64,000 bases of DNA from Kineosporia aurantiaca JCM 3230 (GCA_000719025.1 JODP01000019.1:55932-119931), one strand, 5' to 3'; shown: positions 17,975-26,095, numbered from the stretch's first letter. Notes: a model not told the origin generated them from the sequence alone. Numbers and translations: made by a program.

Positions 17975-20086
17975 TCAGTGACCGGTTCCCGCGCCGACCG
18001 GGTTCTGCGGGGAGCCGGCCAGTTCCGGGCGTCCCTCGGAGAGCCCGACCCGGTCGTGCACCCGGCGCAGCCACATCGGCGACCACCAGTTCCACTTGCC
18101 GACCATCCCCATCAGGGCCGGGACCAGCAGCGACCGCACCACGAAGGCGTCCACCAGCACCCCGACCGCGGTGGCGATGCCGATCTGCTGCATGAACGGG
18201 ATCTCGCTGGTGCTGAACGCGCCGATCGCGACGGCGAGCAGGATGGCCGCGGCGGTGACGATGCTGCCGGTCCGGCCCAGCCCGACGGCGACCGCCTCGC
18301 GTTCGGGCAGCCCGGACTCGCGGGCCTCCTTGATCCGGCCCAGCAGGAACACCCCGTAGTCGGTCGAGAGGGCGAACACCAGGGCCGCGGTGACCAGGAA
18401 GTTGCTGGACTCGATGCCGCCGTTGGGGGTGTAGCCGAGCAGGCCGGTCAGCCGCCCGTCCTGGTAGACGAAGACGATCGAGCCGAGCGAGACGCCGACC
18501 GTGAGCGCGTTCATCAGCACGGCCTGCAGGGGCAGCACCACCGACCCGGTCATCAGCCAGAGCACCAGCATGGTGAGCAGGACGAGCAGCCCGACCGCGA
18601 GGGGGAGGGTGTCGGCGATGGCGTCCTGTTTGTCGATGAAGGACGCGGCGGGCCCGGCCACCAGGGCATCGAGGCCGTCCGTCGTGGCCAGGTCGCGGAC
18701 CTCGGTGACCACGTGGCGGGCAGCGTCACCGGCGGCGTCGCCGTCCACGAGAAGATCGATCTGCCAGGTGTCCCGGCCCAGATCCACGGCTTCGGCGGGG
18801 GCGACGACTCCGGGACGGGAAGATGCCTGGTTGGCGAAATCGGCCATCTGCTGCGCGTTGTCGCTGTGGACGGCGATGGTCACGGGGGTGCCGGCGTCGG
18901 CCTCGTACTGCTTGGTGAGGGTGTCCGAGACGACCCGGGAGCTGGCGCTGGTCGGGATGGCGGTGGAGTCGACCGGCGCCCAGCTGGCCCGCAGGGCGGG
19001 AGCGGCCAGGATCAGCATGATGGCGGCGGTCGCGGCGGCGACCAGACCGGGCCGGCGCATCACCGCGTGGGAGAAGCGGTACCAGCGTCCTTCATCGGCC
19101 GTCGTACCCCGCTGGCGGCGGGCGAGTTTGGCGCCCCAGAGGCCGAACAGAGCAGGCGTGACGGTGAGCGCGGCCAGTGCGGCCACCACGGCGACTGCTG
19201 CGCCGGCGATCCCCATCGAGCGGAGGAAGCTCATCGGGAACACCGAGAGCGTGGCCAGGGCGACGGCCACGGTGGCGGCCGAGTAGACGACCGTGCGCCC
19301 GGCGGTACGCAGGGTGGTGAGCACGGCGCCCGCGGTCGGGCCCTGAACGGCGAGTTCCTCGCGGTACCGGTTCAGCAGGAACAGCGAATAGTCCACGGCC
19401 AGGCCGAGTCCCAGGCCGATGACCAGGTTGAGGGCGAAGATGCTGAGGCCGTGGACCTGGTTGATCCCGGTCAGGAGCAGGAAGGTGCCGAGCACGGTGG
19501 TGACCCCGACGGTCAGCGGGATCACCGCGCCCCGGCCGCCGAAGATCAGGATGGACAGCAGCACCAGGATCGGGAAGGCCAGGAGTTCGGCCCGGCTGAG
19601 GTCGGCCTCGGTCTGGTCCCCGAGCTGCAGGTCGGCGACCGCGTCGCCACCCACGGTGACGTCCTTGCGTCCGTCGAAGGCCTCGACCGCGTCGTGGGCC
19701 ACGTCCTCGGTCTTCGCGTCGGCGGTCAGGGTGCCGGTGACCAGCGTGGAGCTGCCGTCGGCGGCGGTCCCGGCGGGTGCGGCCTGCGCAATCCCGTCGA
19801 TCGCGCCGAGCGTGCTGACCGCCGCGCCGACCGCAGCCGGGTTGTCGACCAGCAGAAGGACGCCCGGCGTGGGTTCCCGGCCGGTGGCCGCCTCGATCCG
19901 TTCGACGGCGCGGACCGATTCCGCGTTGGGGGGATCGAAGCCCCCTTCGGTCTCCAGCGCCCCGGCGACCGGGCCGCCGATCACCCCGGCGATGGCCACG
20001 AAGGCGAGAATCACCAGGAGGGAGCGACGGGGAGCGGAGTACAGAAGGCCGGCCAAGCGGCTCAGAAGTGACGTCTTTTCGTCCAT
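17975..20086 (-). CDS. MMPL family (RND-type) transporter
   Basis: A 703-aa membrane protein with two matching halves, each with one helix, a large extracytoplasmic domain and a block of five to six helices. The proton-relay segments GLAVDYSLFLLNRYREEL and STDYGVFLLGRIKEAR mark the halves and are typical of MmpL/ActII-3-like exporters. Substrates in this family are lipids, siderophores or drugs. It heads an operon with its own kinase and regulator, and a perfect inverted repeat lies about 90 bp upstream. Confidence 0.92.
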   Translation of the reverse strand: MDEKTSLLSRLAGLLYSAPRRSLLVILAFVAIAGVIGGPVAGALETEGGFDPPNAESVRAVERIEAATGREPTPGVLLLVDNPAAVGAAVSTLGAIDGIAQAAPAGTAADGSSTLVTGTLTADAKTEDVAHDAVEAFDGRKDVTVGGDAVADLQLGDQTEADLSRAELLAFPILVLLSILIFGGRGAVIPLTVGVTTVLGTFLLLTGINQVHGLSIFALNLVIGLGLGLAVDYSLFLLNRYREELAVQGPTAGAVLTTLRTAGRTVVYSAATVAVALATLSVFPMSFLRSMGIAGAAVAVVAALAALTVTPALFGLWGAKLARRQRGTTADEGRWYRFSHAVMRRPGLVAAATAAIMLILAAPALRASWAPVDSTAIPTSASSRVVSDTLTKQYEADAGTPVTIAVHSDNAQQMADFANQASSRPGVVAPAEAVDLGRDTWQIDLLVDGDAAGDAARHVVTEVRDLATTDGLDALVAGPAASFIDKQDAIADTLPLAVGLLVLLTMLVLWLMTGSVVLPLQAVLMNALTVGVSLGSIVFVYQDGRLTGLLGYTPNGGIESSNFLVTAALVFALSTDYGVFLLGRIKEARESGLPEREAVAVGLGRTGSIVTAAAILLAVAIGAFSTSEIPFMQQIGIATAVGVLVDAFVVRSLLVPALMGMVGKWNWWSPMWLRRVHDRVGLSEGRPELAGSPQNPVGAGTGH

Positions 20087-20175
20087 AACGGGAGCTTCGC
20101 CGTTGGGACCGGCCGGTCGCGTCCGCCTGGGGAGGGCATCCGGGGGCGGCCGCGCGGGCCGTTACGGCGGAGGAA

Positions 20176-20193
20176 GTACATCCTCGGATGTAC
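20176..20193. promoter_or_regulatory. operator-like inverted repeat upstream of MmpL operon
   Basis: GTACATCC-TC-GGATGTAC, perfect 8-bp arms, followed by a third half site GGATGTAA at about 20197-20204. It lies between the divergent MmpL operon and the DUF1801 gene. The NarL-type regulator encoded in the operon is the natural candidate binder; this is inference. Confidence 0.55.
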
Positions 20194-20237
20194 GGGGATG
20201 TAAGGGTGGCTCATTGGTTGACCGGCTCCGACCGGGC

Positions 20238-20243
20238 GAGAAT
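20238..20243 (+). promoter_or_regulatory. -10-like GAGAAT before the DUF1801 gene
   Basis: Near-consensus hexamer exactly 6 nt before the ATG at 20250, the same spacing seen at several other genes here. Confidence 0.3.
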
Positions 20244-20249
20244 TGCGGC

Positions 20250-20651
20250 ATGACCGAAGAGACCACCGACGCGTCCCAACTGATCGACGAGCGGATCGCT
20301 CAGCTCACCGACTGGCGGGGAAAGACCTTCGCCGTCCTGCGGGGGATCATTACCGCCGCGGACCCGGAGATCGTCGAGGAGTGGAAGTGGGTCAAGAAGA
20401 CCAGCCCGGGCACGGCGGTCTGGGCCCACGGTGGCGGGGTGTGCACCGGCGAGGTCTACAAGAGCGTGGTTAAGCTGACCTTCTTCAAGGGGGCGACGCT
20501 GGCCGACCCGGCCGGGCTGTTCAACTCCAGCCTGGAGGGCAAGGTCCGGCGGGCGATCGACTACCGGGAGACCGACGAGATCGACGCCGCGGCGCTGACC
20601 GAGCTGATCCGCGCGGCGGTGGCCCTGAACCTGAAGAAGCCCGCTAAGTAG
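20250..20651 (+). CDS. DUF1801 family protein
   Basis: A 133-aa protein from the ATG of MTEETTDASQ. The segments WRGKTFAVLRGIITAADPEI, WKWVKKTSPGTAVWAHGG and KSVVKLTFFKGATL match the YdhG/DUF1801 fold, a small alpha/beta domain of unknown biochemical role. It is divergent from the MmpL operon and shares its upstream inverted repeat. It overlaps the convergent hypothetical gene by 8 bp. Confidence 0.8.
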   Translation: MTEETTDASQLIDERIAQLTDWRGKTFAVLRGIITAADPEIVEEWKWVKKTSPGTAVWAHGGGVCTGEVYKSVVKLTFFKGATLADPAGLFNSSLEGKVRRAIDYRETDEIDAAALTELIRAAVALNLKKPAK

Positions 20652-21057
20652 CGTGCGGGTTCTCGGCCGGCCGGGAGATGGCCTGCCGCAGGTGCTCGTT
20701 GGTCAGCTGGTGCCGGGCGCGGGCCAGCAGGAAACGCTGCCGGGTGGGCGGTTCGTGCGTGCACTCGGCCAGCGCTCGCCAGGCCTCGGCGGAACGCCGC
20801 AGTTCGTGATGCCAGTGGACGCCTTCGGCCGGCTCGGTGACGGTGCTCATCACCCGGCGGTGCCAGACCCAGAACATGGTCAGCTCGACCCGGAGCCCCT
20901 CGTGCAGCGGCCAGCAGGCGGGCAGCGCCACCCACGGCTCGTACGTCGTCTCCAGCCACTCGACCCAGACCGCCACCTGAGTGAACCGGTCGGCGCGCTC
21001 CTCGTCGGGAACGTGGTCCCACACCCACTCAGGGGACTCGACCGATCCCACTTTCAC
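20644..21057 (-). CDS. conserved hypothetical protein, Trp-rich
   Basis: A 137-aa soluble, mostly helical protein I cannot assign. A Trp-rich core (WVEWLETTYEPW, then PACWPLHEGLRVELTMFWVW) reads like a small actinobacterial family often seen near mobile or conjugative genes, but no mobile gene is present here. Arg/His-rich helices follow. No catalytic motif is visible. It converges with the DUF1801 gene with an 8-bp overlap. Confidence 0.65.
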   Translation of the reverse strand: MKVGSVESPEWVWDHVPDEERADRFTQVAVWVEWLETTYEPWVALPACWPLHEGLRVELTMFWVWHRRVMSTVTEPAEGVHWHHELRRSAEAWRALAECTHEPPTRQRFLLARARHQLTNEHLRQAISRPAENPHAT

Positions 21058-21132
21058 CCCGTTGTCAAAGCGCTCAGTGAACAGATGTGAACACAGGGTA
21101 GAGGATTTTGGCCGTTTAGGTGAGGGTTCGGG

Positions 21133-21804
21133 TCAGGCGCCCACGGTCTCGACGGTCGGCCGAAGGATCGACGCGTTCCGGCGCTTCCAGACGAAGAACC
21201 CGATCAGGGTGAACGCTCCGTAGAAGCCGTACATCACGCCGGAGGCGTAGTAGCCGCTGTGGAACAGCAGCGGCACCCCGACCACGTCGACCGCCACCCA
21301 GAGCAGCCAGAACTCCACCCAGCCCTTGGCCATGCCGTACGTGGCCAGCAGCGATCCGACGAAGATCCAGGCGTCGCTCCAGACCGGCTCGTAGGAGCCG
21401 AGGGCGCGGAAGATCGGGGTCAGCACCAGCGTGCCGCCGATCATCCCGGCCACCAGCAGGGCCCGGACCGGCCAGGAGGCCCACTGCGGCTCGACCACCG
21501 CGCCCGGGGTCTCGGGCCGTCGGCTCCAGCGCCACCAGCCGTAGACCGACACCACGATGAACATGATCTGGCGGCCGGCCTGGCCGAGCAGGTTGACCGG
21601 GTTCGGGGTGCCGAAGGCGGAGCCCAGGAACACGGTGAGCAGGAGCGCGTTGCCGAGAATGCCGACCGGCCAGGCCCAGACCTTGCGGCGCATCCCGCCG
21701 AGCGCGCTGAGCAGCCCGAAGACGTTGCCGACGACCTCACGCCAAAGAATGGTCTGGTCGCCGATGTGGAGCTGCGCATCGAACAGCCAGTCGATCAGGC
21801 CCAT
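21133..21804 (-). CDS. pnuC: PnuC-type nicotinamide riboside/vitamin transporter
   Basis: A 223-aa membrane protein with about seven helices. GNVFGLLSALGGMRRKVWAW, the following NALLLTVFLG segment and VYGWWRW are classic PnuC motifs; the Trp-rich box lines the substrate site. Family members facilitate uptake of nicotinamide riboside or related B vitamins, which are trapped by phosphorylation inside. AAGGA lies just before the ATG. It follows the TetR gene by 73 bp on the same strand and may be cotranscribed. I see no riboswitch in the spacer. Confidence 0.9.
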   Translation of the reverse strand: MGLIDWLFDAQLHIGDQTILWREVVGNVFGLLSALGGMRRKVWAWPVGILGNALLLTVFLGSAFGTPNPVNLLGQAGRQIMFIVVSVYGWWRWSRRPETPGAVVEPQWASWPVRALLVAGMIGGTLVLTPIFRALGSYEPVWSDAWIFVGSLLATYGMAKGWVEFWLLWVAVDVVGVPLLFHSGYYASGVMYGFYGAFTLIGFFVWKRRNASILRPTVETVGA

Positions 21805-21877
21805 GCGTCATCCTTCACCGGTGTCGTCGGGTGAGCATGCGGTCACTCGCCCGGGGGGATGCAACCGGGTTGGGGGC

Positions 21878-22462
21878 CTAGACATTCCGCCTGGTGGGTG
21901 GGTGCCAGCCGTGCTCGATCAGAGCGAAGACCTGCTCGACGGCCGCAGGCAGATCCGGGCGGCCGCGGACGATCGTGGGGATCTGGAGCACGAACCGGGC
22001 GAGCGTGGCACAGGCCAGGTTGTCCGGCTCGACCCCCAGCTCGTCGGCGATGGCCGCGGCCAGGGCGTCCGCATGTCGGGCCCACATCCGCTCCGAGTAG
22101 TCCCGCAGCGCCGGGGTCGCGTCGATCAGGGCGGTGAACTCGGCGAACTCCTCCTGCTCGCGGATCAACTTGCTGGCCAGGACGTGCTCCCGCAACGCGT
22201 CGAGGATGCCCTGGCCTTCAGGACGCTCGCGGACCGCCGACACCAGGTAGGCCTCCCGTTCGTCGGCCTGGTCGAACACCAGCGCCTCCTTGCCCGGGAA
22301 GTGCTTGAACAGCGTGGTGGTGGACACGTCGGCCGCCTCGGCGATGTCGCGGATGCCCACCTGGTCGTAGCCCCGCTCGAGGAACAGCCGCAGGGCGGCA
22401 TCGGCGATCGACTGCCGGGTGGCGGCCTTCTTGCGCTCGCGGCGCCCGGGAACGGTGGTCAT
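21878..22462 (-). CDS. TetR family transcriptional regulator
   Basis: About 194 aa from the ATG that lies 6 nt after TACGCT. The helix-turn-helix spans residues about 15-60 (IADAALRLFLERGYDQVGI, then AEAADVSTTTLFKHFPGK). The C-terminal ligand domain contains a TetR_23/MftR-like helical pattern. It is divergent from the TetX-like monooxygenase gene. Two inverted repeats in the spacer are candidate operators for itself and the monooxygenase. Confidence 0.88.
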   Translation of the reverse strand: MTTVPGRRERKKAATRQSIADAALRLFLERGYDQVGIRDIAEAADVSTTTLFKHFPGKEALVFDQADEREAYLVSAVRERPEGQGILDALREHVLASKLIREQEEFAEFTALIDATPALRDYSERMWARHADALAAAIADELGVEPDNLACATLARFVLQIPTIVRGRPDLPAAVEQVFALIEHGWHPPTRRNV

Positions 22463-22468
22463 GGGTTC

Positions 22469-22474
22469 AGCGTA
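22469..22474 (-). promoter_or_regulatory. -10 hexamer TACGCT, leaderless start of TetR gene
   Basis: TANNNT element exactly 6 nt before the TetR ATG at 22462. Confidence 0.5.
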
Positions 22475-22487
22475 GCAATGAGTTGGC

Positions 22488-22507
22488 CGGTTCACTAAGT
22501 TGAACCG
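22488..22507. promoter_or_regulatory. inverted repeat CGGTTCA-N6-TGAACCG
   Basis: Perfect 7-bp arms in the spacer between the TetR and monooxygenase genes, upstream of the TetR -10. Candidate TetR operator. Confidence 0.5.
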
Positions 22508-22509
22508 TT

Positions 22510-22528
22510 GCACTTTTTAAACAAGTGC
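22510..22528. promoter_or_regulatory. inverted repeat GCACTT-N7-AAGTGC
   Basis: Perfect 6-bp arms around an AT-rich centre, three bases from the preceding repeat. Its AT-rich centre suits a promoter region for the monooxygenase gene. Confidence 0.45.
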
Positions 22529-22575
22529 GCTTTTCTGGAGGGGTACCCACCGCTTCCGGATCCGGAGGAACCACC

Positions 22576-23697
22576 ATGAACCGCATCAGCATCGTCGGCG
22601 CCGGCCCGGCCGGTCTCACCTGCGCCCGGATCCTGCAGAAGCACGGCGTCCCGGTCACCGTCTACGACCGCGACACCGGTCCGGACGCCCGCAACCAGGG
22701 CGGCTCGCTGGACCTGCAGGCCGACAACGGCCAGATCGCCCTGCGCGAGGCCGGGCTGCTCGAGGAGTTCTTCGCCCGGTCCCGCCCCGAAGGTCAGGAG
22801 ATGCGCCAGATCGACCCGGCCGGAACCGTTCTCGGCCAGATGCTCCCGGAGGAGGGGGACCTGTTCAAGCCCGAGATCGACCGCGGCGACCTGCGGGACC
22901 TGCTGCTGGGCTCGCTGGAGCCCGGCACCGTGCAGTGGGGGCGGGCGCTGAAGGCGGTCGGCGGTCCGGCCGAGGGGCCGCGGCAGCTGCACTTCGCCGA
23001 CGGGTCGACCGTGGAGACCGATCTGGTGATCGGCGCCGACGGTGCGTTCTCCCGGGTGCGGCGCGCGGTGACCGACGTGATGCCGCAGTACACCGGATAC
23101 ACATTCCTGGAGGCCTGGTTCCAGGATGTCAGCAAGCGGCACGCCGAGCTGGACGAGCTCGTCGGACAGGGGCTGGCCGCCGCCGCGGACGGCGAGCGGG
23201 CCCTGTTCGCCCAGCGCAACAGTGGCGACCAGCTTCGGGTCTACATCATCCAGCGGGCCCCGGTCGACTGGATCACGGCCGGCGGCCTGCGGCAGACCGA
23301 GGACATCCGCCGCCACCTGCTGGGGGAGTACGCAGGCTGGTCACCGCTGATGCGCCGGATGATCACCGACAACGACGGGCCCTACGTCGACCGCCCGATC
23401 TTCGCGCTGCCGGTGCCCTACACCTGGGTGCACCAGCCCACCGTCGCCCTGCTCGGCGACGCCGCCCACGTCATGCCCCCGCTCGGCGTCGGGGTGAACC
23501 TGGCCATGCTCGATGCCAGCGAACTGGCGCTCGCGCTGGCCGGTTCCGAGAACATTGCGGACGCGGTGCGCGCGTACGAGAAGACGATGATCCCGCGGTC
23601 GGAGGAGACCGGGACGCTGCTCGACGGCGCCGTCGCGGGTCTGCTCGACGTGGACGGCCCGCCGGAGTTCGACGATCAGCCCCAGGACCTGGCCTAG
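22576..23697 (+). CDS. FAD-dependent monooxygenase (TetX/PHBH-like)
   Basis: A 373-aa flavoprotein from the ATG with GGAGG at good spacing. The N-terminal Rossmann GAGPAGLTCARIL, the central DLVIGADGAFSRVR (the DG motif) and C-terminal LLGDAAHVMPP (the GD motif) are the three fingerprints of group A aromatic hydroxylases. GGSLDL and the overall length are close to TetX-type tetracycline monooxygenases. It probably hydroxylates an aromatic or polyketide compound, perhaps for detoxification. It is divergent from its probable TetR repressor. Confidence 0.92.
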   Translation: MNRISIVGAGPAGLTCARILQKHGVPVTVYDRDTGPDARNQGGSLDLQADNGQIALREAGLLEEFFARSRPEGQEMRQIDPAGTVLGQMLPEEGDLFKPEIDRGDLRDLLLGSLEPGTVQWGRALKAVGGPAEGPRQLHFADGSTVETDLVIGADGAFSRVRRAVTDVMPQYTGYTFLEAWFQDVSKRHAELDELVGQGLAAAADGERALFAQRNSGDQLRVYIIQRAPVDWITAGGLRQTEDIRRHLLGEYAGWSPLMRRMITDNDGPYVDRPIFALPVPYTWVHQPTVALLGDAAHVMPPLGVGVNLAMLDASELALALAGSENIADAVRAYEKTMIPRSEETGTLLDGAVAGLLDVDGPPEFDDQPQDLA

Positions 23698-24260
23698 TCG
23701 TGCAGGGTGAGGGTCTGGGCCAGGTCCAGATCGCTGGTCCGGCCGTTCAGGCCGGCCCGGAAGAGCAGCGTCGCCCCCAGTGCGGCGCTCCAGAAAGTAC
23801 GGACCTCCAGGGCCAACGGACGCTCGCTGCGCCAGTTGCGCTCGGCGGCGAGGGCCTGCAGATAACGCTCGGACTGCTGAAAGAGCAGGCGCAGATGGGT
23901 GTCCACGACCTCCGACAGCTCGGGGCGGGCGATGGCGGCGGCCAGGGCCCGGGACACCGAGGGGAGCGAGGGCATGGCCATCACCGCGCGGGAGGTGTTG
24001 CGCCGGAACGACTCCGCGTCGATCGCCCGCCAGCCGATCTTCTCCACCCGCTTCGCGTCGTGCAGCAGGCCGAGGAAGGCCGCGTGCACCATCAGTGAGT
24101 CCTTCGAACCGAAGTGGTACGTGATCTGGTTCGGGTAGACCCCGGCCGCCTTGGCGATCTCGGCCACGCTCGGATCGCCGCCGTCGCGATCGGCGACCAG
24201 CTGGGCGGCGGCGGACATGATCCGGTACCGGGTGCCGCCGCCCGGGCTCTTGTGCGCCAT
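23694..24260 (-). CDS. TetR family transcriptional regulator
   Basis: A 188-aa regulator from the ATG of MAHKSPGGGTRYRI. The helix-turn-helix is residues about 13-55 (VAEIAKAAGVYPNQITYHFG), closest to the TetR_6/BetI-like C-terminal domain type. It starts 6 nt after TACAAT, inside an operator-like palindrome. It is divergent from a lone ketosynthase gene that carries a second copy of the palindrome. It overlaps the convergent monooxygenase gene by 4 bp. Confidence 0.88.
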   Translation of the reverse strand: MAHKSPGGGTRYRIMSAAAQLVADRDGGDPSVAEIAKAAGVYPNQITYHFGSKDSLMVHAAFLGLLHDAKRVEKIGWRAIDAESFRRNTSRAVMAMPSLPSVSRALAAAIARPELSEVVDTHLRLLFQQSERYLQALAAERNWRSERPLALEVRTFWSAALGATLLFRAGLNGRTSDLDLAQTLTLHD

Positions 24261-24266
24261 CCCGCG

Positions 24267-24272
24267 ATTGTA
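24267..24272 (-). promoter_or_regulatory. -10 hexamer TACAAT, leaderless start of TetR gene
   Basis: Good TANNNT match 6 nt before the TetR ATG and overlapping the first operator copy. Confidence 0.5.
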
Positions 24273-24282
24273 TGTGATACAA
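24268..24282. promoter_or_regulatory. operator-like palindrome TTGTAT-N3-ATACAA
   Basis: Perfect 6-bp arms over the TetR -10. A related copy is centred 28 bp away next to the ketosynthase start. Confidence 0.55.
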
Positions 24283-24295
24283 CTCGAGCTCTTAT

Positions 24296-24310
24296 TTGTA
24301 TGACGTACAA
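24296..24310. promoter_or_regulatory. operator-like palindrome TTGTA-N5-TACAA
   Basis: Second copy of the TTGTA/TACAA site. It ends immediately before the GGAG of the ketosynthase gene, so occupancy would block that gene. Confidence 0.55.
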
Positions 24311-24321
24311 GGAGCGGGACC

Positions 24322-25524
24322 GTGGGTGCAGTTGTGGTGACCGGGGTCGGGGCGATCACTCCGCTCGGCGAGAACGTGGCCTCCACCTGGGAGGGCCTGA
24401 TCGCGGGCCGGTCCGGGGTCGCCGAGCGCAGTCTGGAGTACGTCGGGGCCTTCACCGCCGGGACGATGGCGGCCGATCCGGCCGGCCTGCTCCCGGCCGC
24501 CCAGGCGAACAAGTTCGACCGGTCCCAGCAGGCCGCGCTCGTCGCCGCGCTGGAGGCCTGGGCCGATGCCGGGGCGCCGGAGGTCGACCCGGAGCGACTG
24601 GCCACCTCGATCGGTTCCGGAGTCGGCGGCATGGTGAGCCTGCTGAAGGAGGACGACCGGCTGGAGACGGCGGGCGTGCGCCGGGTTTCGCCGCGCACGG
24701 TTCCCCTGCTGATGCCGAATGCCGCCTCGGCGGCGGTGAGCATCGAGTTCGGAGCCCGGGCCGGGGTCTACGCTCCGGTCTCGGCCTGCGCCACCGGTGC
24801 CGAGGCGATCGCCCTGGGGGCGATGCTGATCCGGGCCGGGGAGGCCGACGTGGTGATCGCCGGGGGAACCGACGCCGCGATCACCCCGATCGCGGTGGCC
24901 GGTTTCCGTCAGGCCCGCGGGCTCTCCCGGTACCCGGGGGACCCGACCCGCGCCTCGCGTCCATTTGCCCGTGATCGTGATGGTTTCGTGCTCGCCGAAG
25001 GCGCCGGGGTGCTCGTGCTCGAGAGCGCCGAGCATGCTGCGGCCCGGGGTGCGCGTACGCATGGGGTGCTCGCGGGAGCCGGGATCGCCTCGGACGCCCA
25101 CCACATGACGGCGCCCGCCTCCGACGGGGCCGGGCAGATCTCGGCCATGCGAAAGGCACTGCGGCAGGCCGCCCTGGAACCCGGACGGATCGGGCACGTG
25201 AACGCCCACGCCACCGGAACTCCCCTCGGGGACCTGGCTGAGTCCCGGGCCATCCGCGAGGTCTTCGGGAGGGCGTTGGTCACCGCGCCGAAATCGTCCC
25301 TGGGCCACCTGTTCGGCGGCGCCGGGGCGGTCGAGGCGATCATCGCCCTGCTCAGCGTGAAGCACGGAGTAGTGCCGCCGACCCAGAACCTGCTGGAGGC
25401 CGGGATCGACCCGGAAATCGGCTTGGAGGTGGCGACCGAACTGCGCGAGGTGGAGCAGGAGGCGGTGATCAGCAACTCGTTCGGGTTCGGCGGGCAGAAC
25501 GTGTCACTCGTGCTTACTCGCTGA
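24322..25524 (+). CDS. beta-ketoacyl-ACP synthase II-like ketosynthase
   Basis: A 400-aa condensing enzyme from a GTG with AAGGAGC upstream. The Cys-His-His triad is intact: Cys156 in SACATGAEAI, His296 in NAHATGT and a His in SSLGHLFGG. The ending NSFGFGGQN is the usual KAS signature. It stands alone, without acyl carrier protein, malonyl transferase or reductase, and is controlled by a divergent TetR gene. It may supply an altered acyl chain or replace the housekeeping FabF, for example under FabF-inhibitor stress; this role is inference. Confidence 0.9.
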   Translation: MGAVVVTGVGAITPLGENVASTWEGLIAGRSGVAERSLEYVGAFTAGTMAADPAGLLPAAQANKFDRSQQAALVAALEAWADAGAPEVDPERLATSIGSGVGGMVSLLKEDDRLETAGVRRVSPRTVPLLMPNAASAAVSIEFGARAGVYAPVSACATGAEAIALGAMLIRAGEADVVIAGGTDAAITPIAVAGFRQARGLSRYPGDPTRASRPFARDRDGFVLAEGAGVLVLESAEHAAARGARTHGVLAGAGIASDAHHMTAPASDGAGQISAMRKALRQAALEPGRIGHVNAHATGTPLGDLAESRAIREVFGRALVTAPKSSLGHLFGGAGAVEAIIALLSVKHGVVPPTQNLLEAGIDPEIGLEVATELREVEQEAVISNSFGFGGQNVSLVLTR

Positions 25525-26035
25525 GGTTCCGGGGAGCGGCTGGGCGGGGCCGGGCCGCCACCCCCACTTCCGCCAGCGGCACGTCGTGACCCTTCTCGCA
25601 GGTCACCGACACGTGGACCGGTTCGCCGCAGTCGTGATGCCGCATCACCAGGGGCGCGCCGGGCGGCGGTGAGAGGTACTTGTCGCCCCACTGGAACAGG
25701 GCCAGGACGGCCGGGAACAGATCGCTGCCCATCTCGGTGAGCTGGTACTCGTGGCGGGTGCGCCGACCGGGCTCCTGATAGGGCACCCGCTGCAGCAACC
25801 CCGCCTCGGTGAGCTCCCGCAGCCGGGCGGCGGCGACGGCCTCGGTGATGCCCACCCGGGCCGCGAACTCGTCGAAACGCGTGGTGCCGTAGAAGGCCTC
25901 GCGCATGATCAGCAGGGCCGAGCGGGTGCCGACCACGCCCAGGGCCGCCGCCACCGGGCAGCCGTCGGCCCGCCAGGCGTCCCGGTCGGCCAGCGCGCCC
26001 TCCAGGACCGCGGCGGGGAAAAGCTTCTCGGTCAT
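25514..26035 (-). CDS. HxlR family transcriptional regulator
   Basis: A 173-aa winged-helix protein. CPVAAALGVVGTRSALLIMR, then FDEFAARVGITEAVAAARLR and the wing YQEPGRRTRHEYQLTEMG make a typical HxlR domain. Most HxlR proteins stop after about 110-120 residues. This one continues with HDCGEPVHVSVTCEKGHDV, a Cys/His-rich tail that could bind zinc, as in an HxlR subgroup. It is divergent from an MFS exporter gene across a large palindrome and overlaps the ketosynthase gene end by 11 bp. Confidence 0.88.
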   Translation of the reverse strand: MTEKLFPAAVLEGALADRDAWRADGCPVAAALGVVGTRSALLIMREAFYGTTRFDEFAARVGITEAVAAARLRELTEAGLLQRVPYQEPGRRTRHEYQLTEMGSDLFPAVLALFQWGDKYLSPPPGAPLVMRHHDCGEPVHVSVTCEKGHDVPLAEVGVAARPRPAAPRNLSE

Positions 26036-26041
26036 GGCCGG

Positions 26042-26047
26042 ATCCTA
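26042..26047 (-). promoter_or_regulatory. -10 hexamer TAGGAT, leaderless start of HxlR gene
   Basis: TANNNT element exactly 6 nt before the HxlR ATG. Confidence 0.5.
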
Positions 26048-26053
26048 GCTTGT

Positions 26054-26095
26054 GTTGACCATAGTCAGCTCGGTACCGTGCTGACTATGGTCAAC
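26054..26095. promoter_or_regulatory. 42-bp palindrome spanning the MFS start codon
   Basis: The outer arms are 16 bp and perfect (left GTTGACCATAGTCAGC); the centre CGGTACCG is itself a palindrome. Each arm also contains an inner palindrome TGAC-N4-GTCA, so two HxlR dimers could bind. The right arm includes the MFS ATG at 26087, so repressor binding would cover the start of the exporter gene. Confidence 0.65.

Noticed and set aside
17948..20071. Open plus-strand frame opposite the MmpL gene
   Set aside because: Shadow of a well-supported transporter; no signal peptide, motif or start site.
21805..21877. Riboswitch before pnuC
   Set aside because: I could not find the conserved core of TPP, FMN, NAD-II or preQ1 riboswitches; the spacer is only 73 bp.
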